A stretch of 62,974 bases of DNA from Mycobacterium kyogaense (GTDB lineage: Bacteria > Actinomycetota > Actinomycetes > Mycobacteriales > Mycobacteriaceae): the NCBI RefSeq assembly GCF_003254575.1, contig NZ_QJUA01000033.1, forward strand, positions 1 through 62,974. The letters are read 5' to 3'. Below the pieces are notes generated by a model that saw only the letters and a list, made by a program, of their open reading frames with translations, was not told where the DNA came from and made no database searches. Shown here in pieces: positions 27,327 to 36,511 of this stretch. A program made the position numbers and the translations under genes. The first letter of the stretch is position 1; every line of letters begins with the position of its first letter.

Positions 27327-27371
27327 TAGTTAAGTCAGCAGATTCGTCGCCGTCAAGGGAGGCGACGGCGC

Positions 27372-29060
<1,689 letters not shown>

Positions 29061-29148
29061 GACGTAGCTCCTTGAACCGCGATCCGTACCATGTGGTGCA
29101 CGACACGCGTTCGCAATGCCGTGCGCTGTGTCACACGGTAGCCTATTT

Positions 29149-29166
29149 TGCGCATTGAAATTCGCA
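29149..29166. promoter_or_regulatory. Palindromic operator, site 9 (FprB-like gene promoter)
   Basis: TGCGCATTGAAATTCGCA matches the shared motif at 11 of 12 half-site positions and lies 89 nt upstream of the FprB-like start. Confidence 0.55.
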
Positions 29167-29508
29167 ACTACCCCGGGGAGTGGCCCGCAGGACCGTGGCT
29201 TGGCAGCACTCACCCACTTGTGTCTTTGTGACGTCACCCGCGTATCGCGCTTGGCTGCGAATCACTCTTCGCTTTCTGGTGGGCTGCGCCTGCGAGGCCT
29301 CGGACCGAACCCTCCGTCGCACGGAGAGAATGCCGACGCGTGAGAGGACTCGAGCGATGTCCGAAGCCAGCCGCCTACGACGACTGAAGTCGAAACACTG
29401 CCCGGGCACCGAGCGACCTCACTGGCGGGCGCCTCGTCCAACCCGTCGAGGCCGAGACCGGGCGCCTTATATGTGAATAGCAGCCGGCGGCCCGTCACTC
29501 CTACAGAA

Positions 29509-29518
29509 TTGAACTATT
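29509..29518. promoter_or_regulatory. TTGAAC-type element upstream of ferredoxin
   Basis: TTGAACTATT, 62 nt before the ferredoxin start, is identical to the element at 31267-31276 between the DAPDH-like and MarR genes. It may be the binding site of the MarR protein at 31423. Confidence 0.35.
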
Positions 29519-29579
29519 GGTGCGCAGCGGTACATTGACTTCACACGACCGGGCATTTTGGTGAAGCAAGGAGTGCATC

Positions 29580-29768
29580 ATGCGTGTGGAAGTCGACCGG
29601 GACCGATGTGAAGGTAATGCGGTCTGCCTGGGGATTGCGCCAGACATCTTCGATCTCGACGAGAATGACTATGCGGTTGTAAAGCTCGATCCAGTGCCGG
29701 AGGGGCAAGAGGAGCTGGCAGAGCAGTCCATTGCCGAGTGTCCCCGTGCAGCGTTGACCCAGAAGTAG
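29580..29768 (+). CDS. 3Fe-4S ferredoxin (P450 redox partner type)
   Basis: This 62-aa ferredoxin has three cluster cysteines (C10, C16, C54) in the pattern CEGNAVC and ECP, leaving the fourth ligand position occupied by N13. This CxxNxxC variation is typical of actinobacterial ferredoxins that donate electrons to P450s. The ATG at 29580 has AAGGAG. It stands alone, 12.5 kb from the only P450 in the window, but in the same island. Its promoter carries the TTGAAC element, not the palindrome, so its control may differ from that of the P450. Confidence 0.93.
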   Translation: MRVEVDRDRCEGNAVCLGIAPDIFDLDENDYAVVKLDPVPEGQEELAEQSIAECPRAALTQK

Positions 29769-30132
29769 TCCGAAGCCGCATCGCTTGCTGGGTACCGGTT
29801 TTCGTGCAATGCGCCATCACGAAATCAACAGGAAACGGAGTGGTGTGGGTGCGCGCGCCCGGGTGCACTTACTCACGAAGAGATTGCTCGACAGCCTCTC
29901 GCCCATTGAATGACTTTCGCGGGGCGGTCGCCGCCGTCTGACATCTGATCTCCTTTGATCATCGCAGCTTCTCGTTCCGAAGATTCTTCACTTCATCGGC
30001 GAAAGAGTCGCGACTGTCCGACAACTCGGTCTCTCTGTTCAGACAGACTGTGGAACAGGTCTCTCTGTTCAGACAGACTGTGGAACAGCATCATTCACTT
30101 GACTCAGCGTGCATCTATTCTTGGGTGACAGC
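29769..30132. other. Convergent intergenic region with tandem repeat
   Basis: These 364 bases lie between convergent genes and contain a 30-bp tandem repeat (30028-30088). No supported gene was found; the open frames here lack family sequence and ribosome sites. Confidence 0.6.
30028..30088. repeat. Perfect 30-bp tandem duplication
   Basis: The two copies (30028-30057 and 30058-30087) are identical, and one extra base continues the pattern. Each contains CTGTTC and GAACAG as a 6-bp inverted repeat and the smaller palindrome CTGTTCAGACAG. It lies 45 bp beyond the 3' end of the DAPDH-like gene. It could be a minisatellite, a duplicated terminator or duplicated binding site. Confidence 0.9.
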
Positions 30133-31194
30133 TCAGCGCCGACCAGCTCGCCATGCCCCGAATGATGTTTCGAGCAAGATACCCGGGGCCGCAGCGACCA
30201 CTTCGGGAATGGACTGCACGGCGATCGTCGCGGTCGGCAGGAACACGGTGTCCTCGACATCGGTCCACAGCATGTCGACACTCAGGTTCGGGCGCCCCAT
30301 GATGTCGATGAGCGCGCGATACGGCATGACTTCACCAGGCTTCGGCTCCGGTGGCATCGGCCAGTGCGTCGGTGAACCCTCGCGGTCTGCGAAGTGGACC
30401 CACTTGTGGGTGAGGAGTAGCTCGCCGTTGCAGTATCCGCCGAATTCGTGTGAGGCACCGGTGATGGAACCTTTGGGGAGATGGCCGATCGCGATGTCCA
30501 AGTCGCGCGAGGCCAAAGCGAGTTCCGGCATTCCGGTCGGCCGCACCTCGTCGAGTTCGAGTCCGAGTTGGTCGGCGAGCTTGCCAATCGCGGCAGGGAA
30601 CATCCGCGTGACGAAGTGTTGGATGTACTCGTTGTCGAACTGTAGTTCCGACGGCGGCTTGCCGAAACCGATGTCCCTCAACAACTGCGTCGCGGGGTAC
30701 GTAGACACGTCGAGTGTCTCCACCATGTCGATCCGGCGGATCTGAGTTACCGAACCCGTCATCAGCGCCGCCGCGCGGTCCGCCACGAAGCCCGGGTCCA
30801 ATCCTGTACCGAACAACGTCGCATTGCCTGCAGTGCAGGCAGCCTCGAGCGGGTCTACGACCGACGGGCCGTCGATCCGCGGGGAGAAGTACGCGACCGT
30901 CGACACGACGTTCTTGCCGGACGCCAGCAGGTTGGCGACGTCGTCGTCGAATCGACCGAACGGTGCGGACGTATGCAGGACCACATCGGCGTCCAGAGCC
31001 AGAATTGCGTCCTTCGACATGGTCGCAGTGACTCCGGTTACTGGTCGATCACACAACTCGCCGGCGTCCCGCCCGTCCTTCTCGGGACTCGACACCCATA
31101 CTCCGACCAGCTCCAGATCTGAGTCGTCGATTACCTGCTGCAGACAGAATCGGCCGACGTCACCTGTCGCCCACTGCACCACTCGAACCGCCAC
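30133..31194 (-). CDS. DAPDH-like NAD(P)-dependent dehydrogenase
   Basis: This 353-aa protein has an N-terminal Rossmann fold starting VVQWATGDVGRFCLQQ, followed by DADVVLHTSAP and FGTGLDPGFVADR. This layout matches the family named after 2,4-diaminopentanoate dehydrogenase and related to dihydrodipicolinate reductase, common and mostly uncharacterised in mycobacteria. It should oxidise or reduce an amine, imine or carbonyl group with NAD(P). It is divergent from the MarR gene across a 228-bp region with TAGTTCA...TGAACTA elements, so the MarR protein probably controls it. Confidence 0.83.
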   Translation of the reverse strand: MAVRVVQWATGDVGRFCLQQVIDDSDLELVGVWVSSPEKDGRDAGELCDRPVTGVTATMSKDAILALDADVVLHTSAPFGRFDDDVANLLASGKNVVSTVAYFSPRIDGPSVVDPLEAACTAGNATLFGTGLDPGFVADRAAALMTGSVTQIRRIDMVETLDVSTYPATQLLRDIGFGKPPSELQFDNEYIQHFVTRMFPAAIGKLADQLGLELDEVRPTGMPELALASRDLDIAIGHLPKGSITGASHEFGGYCNGELLLTHKWVHFADREGSPTHWPMPPEPKPGEVMPYRALIDIMGRPNLSVDMLWTDVEDTVFLPTATIAVQSIPEVVAAAPGILLETSFGAWRAGRR

Positions 31195-31241
31195 AGAAAC
31201 CTCCTGACGCAGCCACCTGCCACTCTTGCCAACGGTATAGG

Positions 31242-31279
31242 TAGTTCAGCAGCTATTTATACATTCTTGAACTATTTAT
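31242..31279. promoter_or_regulatory. TAGTTCA / TGAACTA inverted elements in DAPDH-MarR region
   Basis: TAGTTCA (31242-31248) and TGAACTA (31268-31274) form a 7-bp inverted repeat with a 19-base spacer. CTATTTAT occurs twice (31253-31260, 31272-31279). It sits between divergent genes, the usual place for a MarR operator. Confidence 0.45.
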
Positions 31280-31422
31280 GCTGATCCGGCGCGGAAGTCG
31301 TCATCCCCGTCGCGGCGCCCGAAACTTGCGAGATGCTGCGTGCAAAGCCGTCGCGGGCGCGTCGAACACGCTGGTAAGGCGATGTATGGTTGCCTGCGAG
31401 TCAAGTTGCCAGGGAGGGTGTA

Positions 31423-31938
31423 ATGGTGCCGGACGCGGAGCCCGCCGGCGATCAGGCGTCTGGTACTGCCCGCCTCGCCAGGGTCACCGACATGTTCAAA
31501 GACCATCCCGAGTTGCCGTGGATGCTGGCCAGCGCGGCGGTAATCCGGGCACACAAGATCGTCATGCGCCGCGTGTCATCGGTTCTGAAGGACATCGACG
31601 ACCTGTCGATGCCACGCTACGAGATCCTTGGACTACTCGACCGCGCAGAGGGAGGTCGACTTGCTGTGCGGGATTTGAAGAACGAAAGCTTCCTCCTGCC
31701 TCCGTCCCTGACCTTCATCCTCGATTGGCTCGAAGAGCGCCGTCTTGTAAAGCGGAGCGGCAGCAAGACGGATCGCCGCTCGGTCGTCATCACGATCACC
31801 CCGGCAGGGCGTCGATTGTTCCAACGAGCGACCAGAGCGCTGAGCCCGATTCGATTCGGGCTCGAGGGTCTCGACGAGGAGACCGCTAGCGAAGTCGCCG
31901 AAGTGCTTTCCAGAGTCCGCGGCCAGTCCTCCGACTGA
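31423..31938 (+). CDS. MarR-family transcriptional regulator
   Basis: This 171-aa winged-helix regulator shows the expected order: MPRYEILGLLDRAEGGRLAVRDL (helix region), SFLLPPSLTFILDWLEERRLVKRS (recognition helix) and KTDRRSVVITITPAGRRLF (wing, with the DRR signature). The ATG at 31423 is preceded by GGGAGGG; a GTG one codon later is possible. It is divergent from the DAPDH-like gene and convergent with the decayed oxidase genes. A candidate operator lies upstream, and related TTGAAC elements lie upstream of the ferredoxin and of the oxidase cluster. Confidence 0.9.
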   Translation: MVPDAEPAGDQASGTARLARVTDMFKDHPELPWMLASAAVIRAHKIVMRRVSSVLKDIDDLSMPRYEILGLLDRAEGGRLAVRDLKNESFLLPPSLTFILDWLEERRLVKRSGSKTDRRSVVITITPAGRRLFQRATRALSPIRFGLEGLDEETASEVAEVLSRVRGQSSD

Positions 31939-31997
31939 GCGTATGAGTTGTGCCGATACCTTGTCGCGCACGGATCTGGCGCATCCCACGCGCTGAG

Positions 31998-32265
31998 TTA
32001 CGCCAGATACAACACACCGAGCAGAAGTGTGAGTACGACGCAGTAACACTCGAAGATGCCACGCAACAGCGTAGGCGCGTAGCGCAGTTCCATGAAGTAC
32101 AACCCCACCAATCGGACCTTGAAGATCGCGACAACGATGATCGTCATGGCAGCAGAAGTGTGGTCGGCACCCATTCCCTGCCCGGCCGAGAAGCCACGAC
32201 GACAAGGTGAGCACGACCAGCAGCAACCACACCCCGGAAGGTCGACCGACGAGAAGAGTTTTCAC
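31998..32265 (-). pseudogene. Cytochrome oxidase subunit IV-like protein, frameshifted
   Basis: The gene starts at a GTG (32265) with KTLLVGRPSGVWLLLVVLTLSSWLLG, then the frame must change near 32171-32190 to continue as GADHTSAAMTIIVVAIFKVRLVGLYFMELR and end at a TAA (31998). The two parts together match the small prokaryotic cytochrome c oxidase subunit IV family, with its VGLYFMELRxAP signature. The span of 268 bases is not a multiple of three. The start is 2 nt after the subunit III stop. This is either a real lesion or an assembly error; neighbouring genes are damaged too. Confidence 0.75.
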
Positions 32266-32267
32266 GG

Positions 32268-32923
32268 TCACCGCACCAGGCAGATGAGTGGAAAGATGAC
32301 GATCCACAGCAGGTCGACGACGTGCCAGAAGCAGGCGCCGCCCTCGAGAAGGGCCGCTCGGGTCGGCGTCGTGTTGACATTTCTGACCACCCGACTGAGA
32401 ACCGTCAGAACCAGCAACCCCACGGCGACATGGCTGAGGTGCAATCCGGTTATTGCGAAATACCACTTGTAGAACGCGCTGGTGCCGAGACTGATGCCGC
32501 GGGTGACCAGATCGTGGTATTCATACGCTTTGAGCACCACGAAGCACGCACCGATCGCCGCCGCCGCGATGGTCAACGTGCCGCTCAGATGGCGCCTCAA
32601 CGGGTCGCGGACTGCGTGCACTGCTCACACCACGCAGATCGAACTGGATAGCAAGACAAAGGTGTTGATCACACCGATGTGGAATGCAGGGTTCCCTGCG
32701 ATTCGGCGAAGAGTTCGGGGCTCTCCCCACGCCGGCGCAGATAGAACGCGAACAAGGCAGCGAACAGGGTCATGTCGCCAAGAAGCAACACCCACAGTCC
32801 GGGTTCCCCCGGCACGTGACGCGCAACCCCGCCAGCTTCCACGGGAGCCCGCAAAACATGCATGGGTGTCATGCCGTGGCTGTGTTTCACCGGTTGATGG
32901 CGCGGCTTTACCCGATGTTCCAT
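32268..32923 (-). pseudogene. Heme-copper oxidase subunit III-like protein, frameshift and stop
   Basis: Membrane protein of the CtaE/NorE family, about 218 residues if repaired. The N part (VPGEPGLWVLLLGDMTLFAALFAFYL, then SPELFAESQGTLH) breaks at about 32675-32685, where one base seems missing. The frame then continues as IGVINTFVLLSSSICVV, meets a TGA at 32625-32627 where relatives carry a sense codon, and resumes as AVHAVRDPLRR to the normal end with FYKWYFAITGLHLSHV and FWHVVDLLWIVIFPL. The start overlaps the upstream stop (TGATG). As it stands no full-length protein can be made. Confidence 0.8.
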
Positions 32924-33642
32924 CACGGTCTATGGAGGCCTGTTCGGCAATCTGCGCGTTGATGGCTCTCAGCAACAGGAAGCAGGTGACGGGTCCCCCA
33001 CACGAAAAAGTTGCTGATCGGTATCCACCACGGCAGGAGGCCGTTCCAGGCCAGAATTCCTTCTCGCGAGAGGAAGGGGAGCGCACCCGCTTCAAGTGCC
33101 AGCGACGTCAGGATCGTGAAGTAGCCGTACCACCGCGGGAAAGGCCAGAAGTTCAATTTATTTGGCAGCAACGACATCACGGCTATCGCCACCCAAACGA
33201 AGATGTAGTACTGCGTGCCCGTGATGAACGTGAGGATTCCCATTTCGTGCAGGACCGCGGTCACGTCAGGGTCACGGTAGGGCGCATACGCGGCGACGCC
33301 CCAGAACAGCGTGGGCAGCATAATGACCACCGTCATCAGTCCGCCCGCGCTCAGCGTGAGCCATGTCCACAGGGGCGCTCCGTCGTCGAGACGCTCGCGC
33401 CGGTACATCTGGGCACCTAGGACGACTCCTAGCGGAAGGAACCAGCCCCCGGTCCACACCCCGATCATGGCGCCTACACGTGCACCGAGGCTGTGCTCTT
33501 GGTAGAACCGCGCAATCTGACCCGCTGACCACTCCGCTGATGGCGGCGGGAACATCCGAAACAGGAAGATGAACGCCAGACCATAGAGGACGCCCAAGGC
33601 GATGAACCACCACATGAGGATCTTCTGCGTCCGAAGCGACAT
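32923..33642 (-). CDS. Polytopic membrane protein upstream of oxidase subunits, C end probably frameshifted
   Basis: This 239-aa protein has about six membrane segments (for example ILMWWFIALGVLYGLAFIFLF and YYIFVWVAIAVMSLLP). I do not recognise its family, but it is coupled to oxidase subunit III and may be an associated membrane subunit. At a run of five C (32995-32999) the current frame turns into a hydrophilic tail (RHLLPVAESHQR). Reading with four C gives the more plausible FVWGPVTCFLLLRAINAQIAEQ, a last membrane helix. The ATG at 33642 has GGGAG upstream. TTGAAC elements lie about 120 nt upstream. Confidence 0.6.
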   Translation of the reverse strand: MSLRTQKILMWWFIALGVLYGLAFIFLFRMFPPPSAEWSAGQIARFYQEHSLGARVGAMIGVWTGGWFLPLGVVLGAQMYRRERLDDGAPLWTWLTLSAGGLMTVVIMLPTLFWGVAAYAPYRDPDVTAVLHEMGILTFITGTQYYIFVWVAIAVMSLLPNKLNFWPFPRWYGYFTILTSLALEAGALPFLSREGILAWNGLLPWWIPISNFFVWGTRHLLPVAESHQRADCRTGLHRP

Positions 33643-33759
33643 CAAGTGCGTCTCCCGAGCTGATTTGTTGAGCACCAATTGCAATGAGACACCAACCCGT
33701 GGAACCCAGGGCGTCTCGAATCGACCATGTCGCCGTGCCATTGGGCGCTTTATTCGAAA

Positions 33760-33784
33760 TTGAACCGTTCATACTTGAACTGAA
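33760..33784. promoter_or_regulatory. TTGAAC elements upstream of oxidase cluster
   Basis: TTGAACCGTTCA (33760-33771) contains the palindrome TGAAC-C-GTTCA. It is followed by TTGAACTGAA (33775-33784). The elements resemble those near the ferredoxin and DAPDH/MarR promoters. Confidence 0.4.
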
Positions 33785-33822
33785 TGGTCAAGGATGATGG
33801 GACGCAGAACCCGAACTGGGCC

Positions 33823-34911
33823 TCATTCGCTTCCAATCACCGCAATCATCTCGCGGAACGCGGGATCGTCTGCGGGGTCGCCGGGTGGCTCGAGCACGAT
33901 GCCGGATGCCCGCGCGCCATACCACTCGCGCACTACATCGGGAAATTCGGCATAGGTGGCCTGCGGGACCAAGGTATCGAAAATCTCATCCGAGAGGACC
34001 CCGACCATCCTGTCCCACTCGTTCGCGCGCGTCATCGCGCGAAGCCGGTGGCCGACGTCCAGCCAGCCGTACATCTCGAGAGTCGGCCAGTAGGCCGGCG
34101 TCGACAAGGTGAATGCGAGCGGCTGTTTCTGAGCCTCACGCCTGAGGGCCACTCCCCGCTCATCCATCGCCGTGACATTGAGACTCCCGACAACGAGGCC
34201 GATTTCACTGTAGCTACGACCCTGAGCCTCAGCGCCTTTCCGCAAGGCGGGCATGGTGACGGCATCCAGGTACCTCGGATTGGAGTTCGTCGGATGGGAA
34301 ATCAGTCCGTCGCCATGTGTGCCCGCGACCGTCGTGACCTTAACCCCCACTCCGCCGACCCAGATCGACGGCGGCGCAACGTCGATCGCGCCAGGATTGA
34401 AGAATGGAGATAGGCGAGTGACAGAGTAGAAGCGGCCCCTGTGCTCGGGGGCCGCACCGGATTGGAACGCATGAAAGCTCGCGCGCATCGCGTCGATGTA
34501 ATCGGCGAGCCGATCGCTGGGCTCGTCAAACGGCATACCGAATCGTTCCGAAATATGTGCGCGAATTTGGGTACCCAAGCCGACTTCAAAGCGACTGTTG
34601 GAGAATCGAGCGAGATCCCAAGCGGTGTACGCGGTGAGCATCGGGCTGCGCACGAACGCCAGCGCGACGGCCGTGCGGACCTGGATGCGCGACGTATGCT
34701 CGAGCGCAATCGCCGCCACGACGAACGGATCGTGAACCGCCTCCGGTACGTGCAAACCGTCGTAACCCAGCGCCTCCATTCTGGCGGCGTACGGCCCTAC
34801 GTCATGTAGCGACATCCGATGATCCATCATCGCCGCATAGACCTTCATCTGCACCTGCCCAACTTCCTGCGCTGAGACGTTCTTCACTCGTTTGTGATCG
34901 CGGTCCGACAT
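33823..34911 (-). CDS. LLM class F420-dependent oxidoreductase (TIGR03617-like)
   Basis: This 362-aa luciferase-like TIM-barrel protein shows ARMEALGYDGLHVPEAVHDPF, IQVRTAVALAFVRSPM, SRFEVGLGTQIRAHI and a late WYGARASGIVLEPPGDP. It probably uses F420. The start is uncertain: an ATG at 34911 gives a 21-residue hydrophilic leader, whereas a start near 34854-34848 (VQMKVYAAMM) begins at family sequence. Either way it overlaps the upstream hydrolase gene by 47 nt or more. The substrate is unknown. Confidence 0.83.
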   Translation of the reverse strand: MSDRDHKRVKNVSAQEVGQVQMKVYAAMMDHRMSLHDVGPYAARMEALGYDGLHVPEAVHDPFVVAAIALEHTSRIQVRTAVALAFVRSPMLTAYTAWDLARFSNSRFEVGLGTQIRAHISERFGMPFDEPSDRLADYIDAMRASFHAFQSGAAPEHRGRFYSVTRLSPFFNPGAIDVAPPSIWVGGVGVKVTTVAGTHGDGLISHPTNSNPRYLDAVTMPALRKGAEAQGRSYSEIGLVVGSLNVTAMDERGVALRREAQKQPLAFTLSTPAYWPTLEMYGWLDVGHRLRAMTRANEWDRMVGVLSDEIFDTLVPQATYAEFPDVVREWYGARASGIVLEPPGDPADDPAFREMIAVIGSE

Positions 34912-35731
34912 CGCCCGCCGAATGGGCGTCTGTGGGCGGACGTCCCGTCACGTCCGTCAGGCGGCGCCGTGCGACGCTGTTGACCAGTGCAGCGATTTCA
35001 GACGGCCGCGAGATCATCACGTTATGGCCCGCGTCGATGTCCACGACGTCCACGTCACCGAGCAGTCGGATCATCCGATTCTGGGTGCTTCGGCCGAGCG
35101 CGTGATCATGCATTGGGCGTACGTATGTGCGTGGGATCGACTGGGGCACAGCGAATCGCGAAGGCTCGACAATCACCCTGGGCGGCTCCGCGCACAGACG
35201 CTCAATGAGGTCACTCGACTCGGCATGGTCGAGGTCATTGCAGAACAAGTATCTGGCGACCTTTTCGGGAAGCATGTAGGCCCCGTTGCGGTCCACCGCT
35301 CTGCGGTATCCCCAACTCAGCAACGGTTTCAGGGCGGATGGCGCCAGGTCGAGCAGGGACCTTCCCACCTCAGGAAGGATGGAGGCGACAAAGATCAGGT
35401 GCCGCACCTTTTCAGGTAGGGCGTGCGCGAGCCCGCACGCTGTCACGCCTCCTAGTGAGTGCGCTACCACGACGACCTCTTGCCAGCCGCTCTCCTCAAC
35501 GGCACGAACGGCCGCGCCGACGAAGTCGGACGTGGTGATCTTGGTAATAGAGGCGTCGCGTTCCCGACCCGGCAGGTCAATCGCGATGGACGGGTAGTCG
35601 AGGAGGACGCGCATTCGATTCCAACACCAGCCCGCATGCGCGCCGCCATGAATCAGCAGGACCCCGGCGCGACCCGTAGCCTGAGAGGCTGCGAAGGGCG
35701 AACCGCTCGCACTCATATCCGCCATCGACAT
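34802..35731 (-). CDS. Alpha/beta hydrolase
   Basis: This 309-aa hydrolase of the EstC/hydroxynitrile-lyase-like group has the oxyanion HGGAHAGWCW, the nucleophile elbow VVAHSLGGVT (Ser), and a late catalytic His in DAGHNVMISRP. The core ends at about residue 255. The remaining ~50 residues are low in family character and overlap the next gene, so the true C terminus may be earlier, possibly through a lost stop or indel. The ATG at 35731 has GAAGGG upstream. It likely cleaves an ester, thioester or lactone. Confidence 0.82.
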   Translation of the reverse strand: MSMADMSASGSPFAASQATGRAGVLLIHGGAHAGWCWNRMRVLLDYPSIAIDLPGRERDASITKITTSDFVGAAVRAVEESGWQEVVVVAHSLGGVTACGLAHALPEKVRHLIFVASILPEVGRSLLDLAPSALKPLLSWGYRRAVDRNGAYMLPEKVARYLFCNDLDHAESSDLIERLCAEPPRVIVEPSRFAVPQSIPRTYVRPMHDHALGRSTQNRMIRLLGDVDVVDIDAGHNVMISRPSEIAALVNSVARRRLTDVTGRPPTDAHSAGDVGPRSQTSEERLSAGSWAGADEGLCGDDGSSDVAT

Positions 35732-35818
35732 CCACGCCCTTCCGCGCCGCAGGCTCTTTCGATTTCGACTCAGACCCGCCAGGCCGGGATAGGTTTTGGT
35801 GTCACGCGGCCGCGGTCG

Positions 35819-36511
35819 TCAATCGCCCTGCGCCGACTCGACCACACCTTGCTCGGACAAGTGCTCGATGAGAGGTGTGACCCCCGCGGTGAAATGCTCA
35901 GCCATCGCGGCGCGGGCGGCGTCACCGTCACCACGCTCCAGCGCTGCGATCACTGCCCGGTGGTCCCGGATCGATTGCTGGGGCCAACCCTCAAGAGTGG
36001 GAAACACCGACTCGGGGGCGTACCTGGTGATCCCCGACATGACCTGAGTCAGCTTGGGAGAGTCGGCGATCACGTTGATCAGGCGGTGGAAGTCGTGGTT
36101 CAAGCGAACCGCCTGCTCCACATCCGTCAACTTGTAAGCCGTCTCCAGCTGGTCTTGAATCGACCTCAGCTCCGCAGCAAGTTCGGGCGTGATGTTCTCG
36201 GCGGCACGGGCTGCCAGCTCGCCACCGACGAACGTCTGGACCAGCGCCACATCGGCGAGATCACGCGCAGTGACCTCCAAGACCACGAACCCTCGCCGCG
36301 GATGCTGCTCCAATAGTCCCTCGGCCCGCAGATTGAACAGGGCCTCCCGGACCGGGGTCACGCTGATGCCCACCTCGGCGGCCACCTGGTCCAGGCGTAG
36401 GTACTCCCCCGCCGGGTACGTGCCGTTGAAGATCCGCCGCCGCACGTAGCGTGCCACGTCGTCCGACAGTTGCGGCCGGACTACGAACCCCGGGTCAGAC
36501 GCGGTACTCAT
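35819..36511 (-). CDS. GntR-family regulator with FCD domain
   Basis: This 230-aa regulator has the GntR winged helix: YVRRRIFNGTYPAGEYLRLDQVAAEVGISVTPVREALFNLRAEGLL. An all-helical FCD ligand domain follows, with the metal/ligand residues expected in NHDFHRLI and DHRAVIAALE. It is the last gene of the SDR-thiolase-FadE operon and overlaps the FadE stop by 17 nt. It probably represses this operon and the divergent FadE from the palindrome at 39681-39693, responding to a carboxylate or acyl-CoA. Confidence 0.92.
   Translation of the reverse strand: MSTASDPGFVVRPQLSDDVARYVRRRIFNGTYPAGEYLRLDQVAAEVGISVTPVREALFNLRAEGLLEQHPRRGFVVLEVTARDLADVALVQTFVGGELAARAAENITPELAAELRSIQDQLETAYKLTDVEQAVRLNHDFHRLINVIADSPKLTQVMSGITRYAPESVFPTLEGWPQQSIRDHRAVIAALERGDGDAARAAMAEHFTAGVTPLIEHLSEQGVVESAQGD

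Larger units (their letters stand above)
29061..29579. other. Intergenic region with two regulatory motifs
   Basis: These 519 bases lie between the divergent FprB-like gene and the ferredoxin gene. They hold operator site 9 (29149-29166) and a TTGAACTATT element (29509-29518). I see no supported gene between them. Confidence 0.6.

Noticed and set aside
29180..29476. 98-codon plus-strand frame in the 519-bp region before the ferredoxin
   Set aside because: Arg-rich composition without family sequence or ribosome site; it starts among regulatory elements.
29738..29941. 67-codon frame after the ferredoxin
   Set aside because: No conserved pattern and it begins inside the ferredoxin gene.
32482..33420. 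312-codon plus-strand frame opposite the oxidase genes
   Set aside because: Low-complexity Arg/Gln/Pro composition typical of an antisense shadow; the minus strand encodes recognisable membrane proteins.
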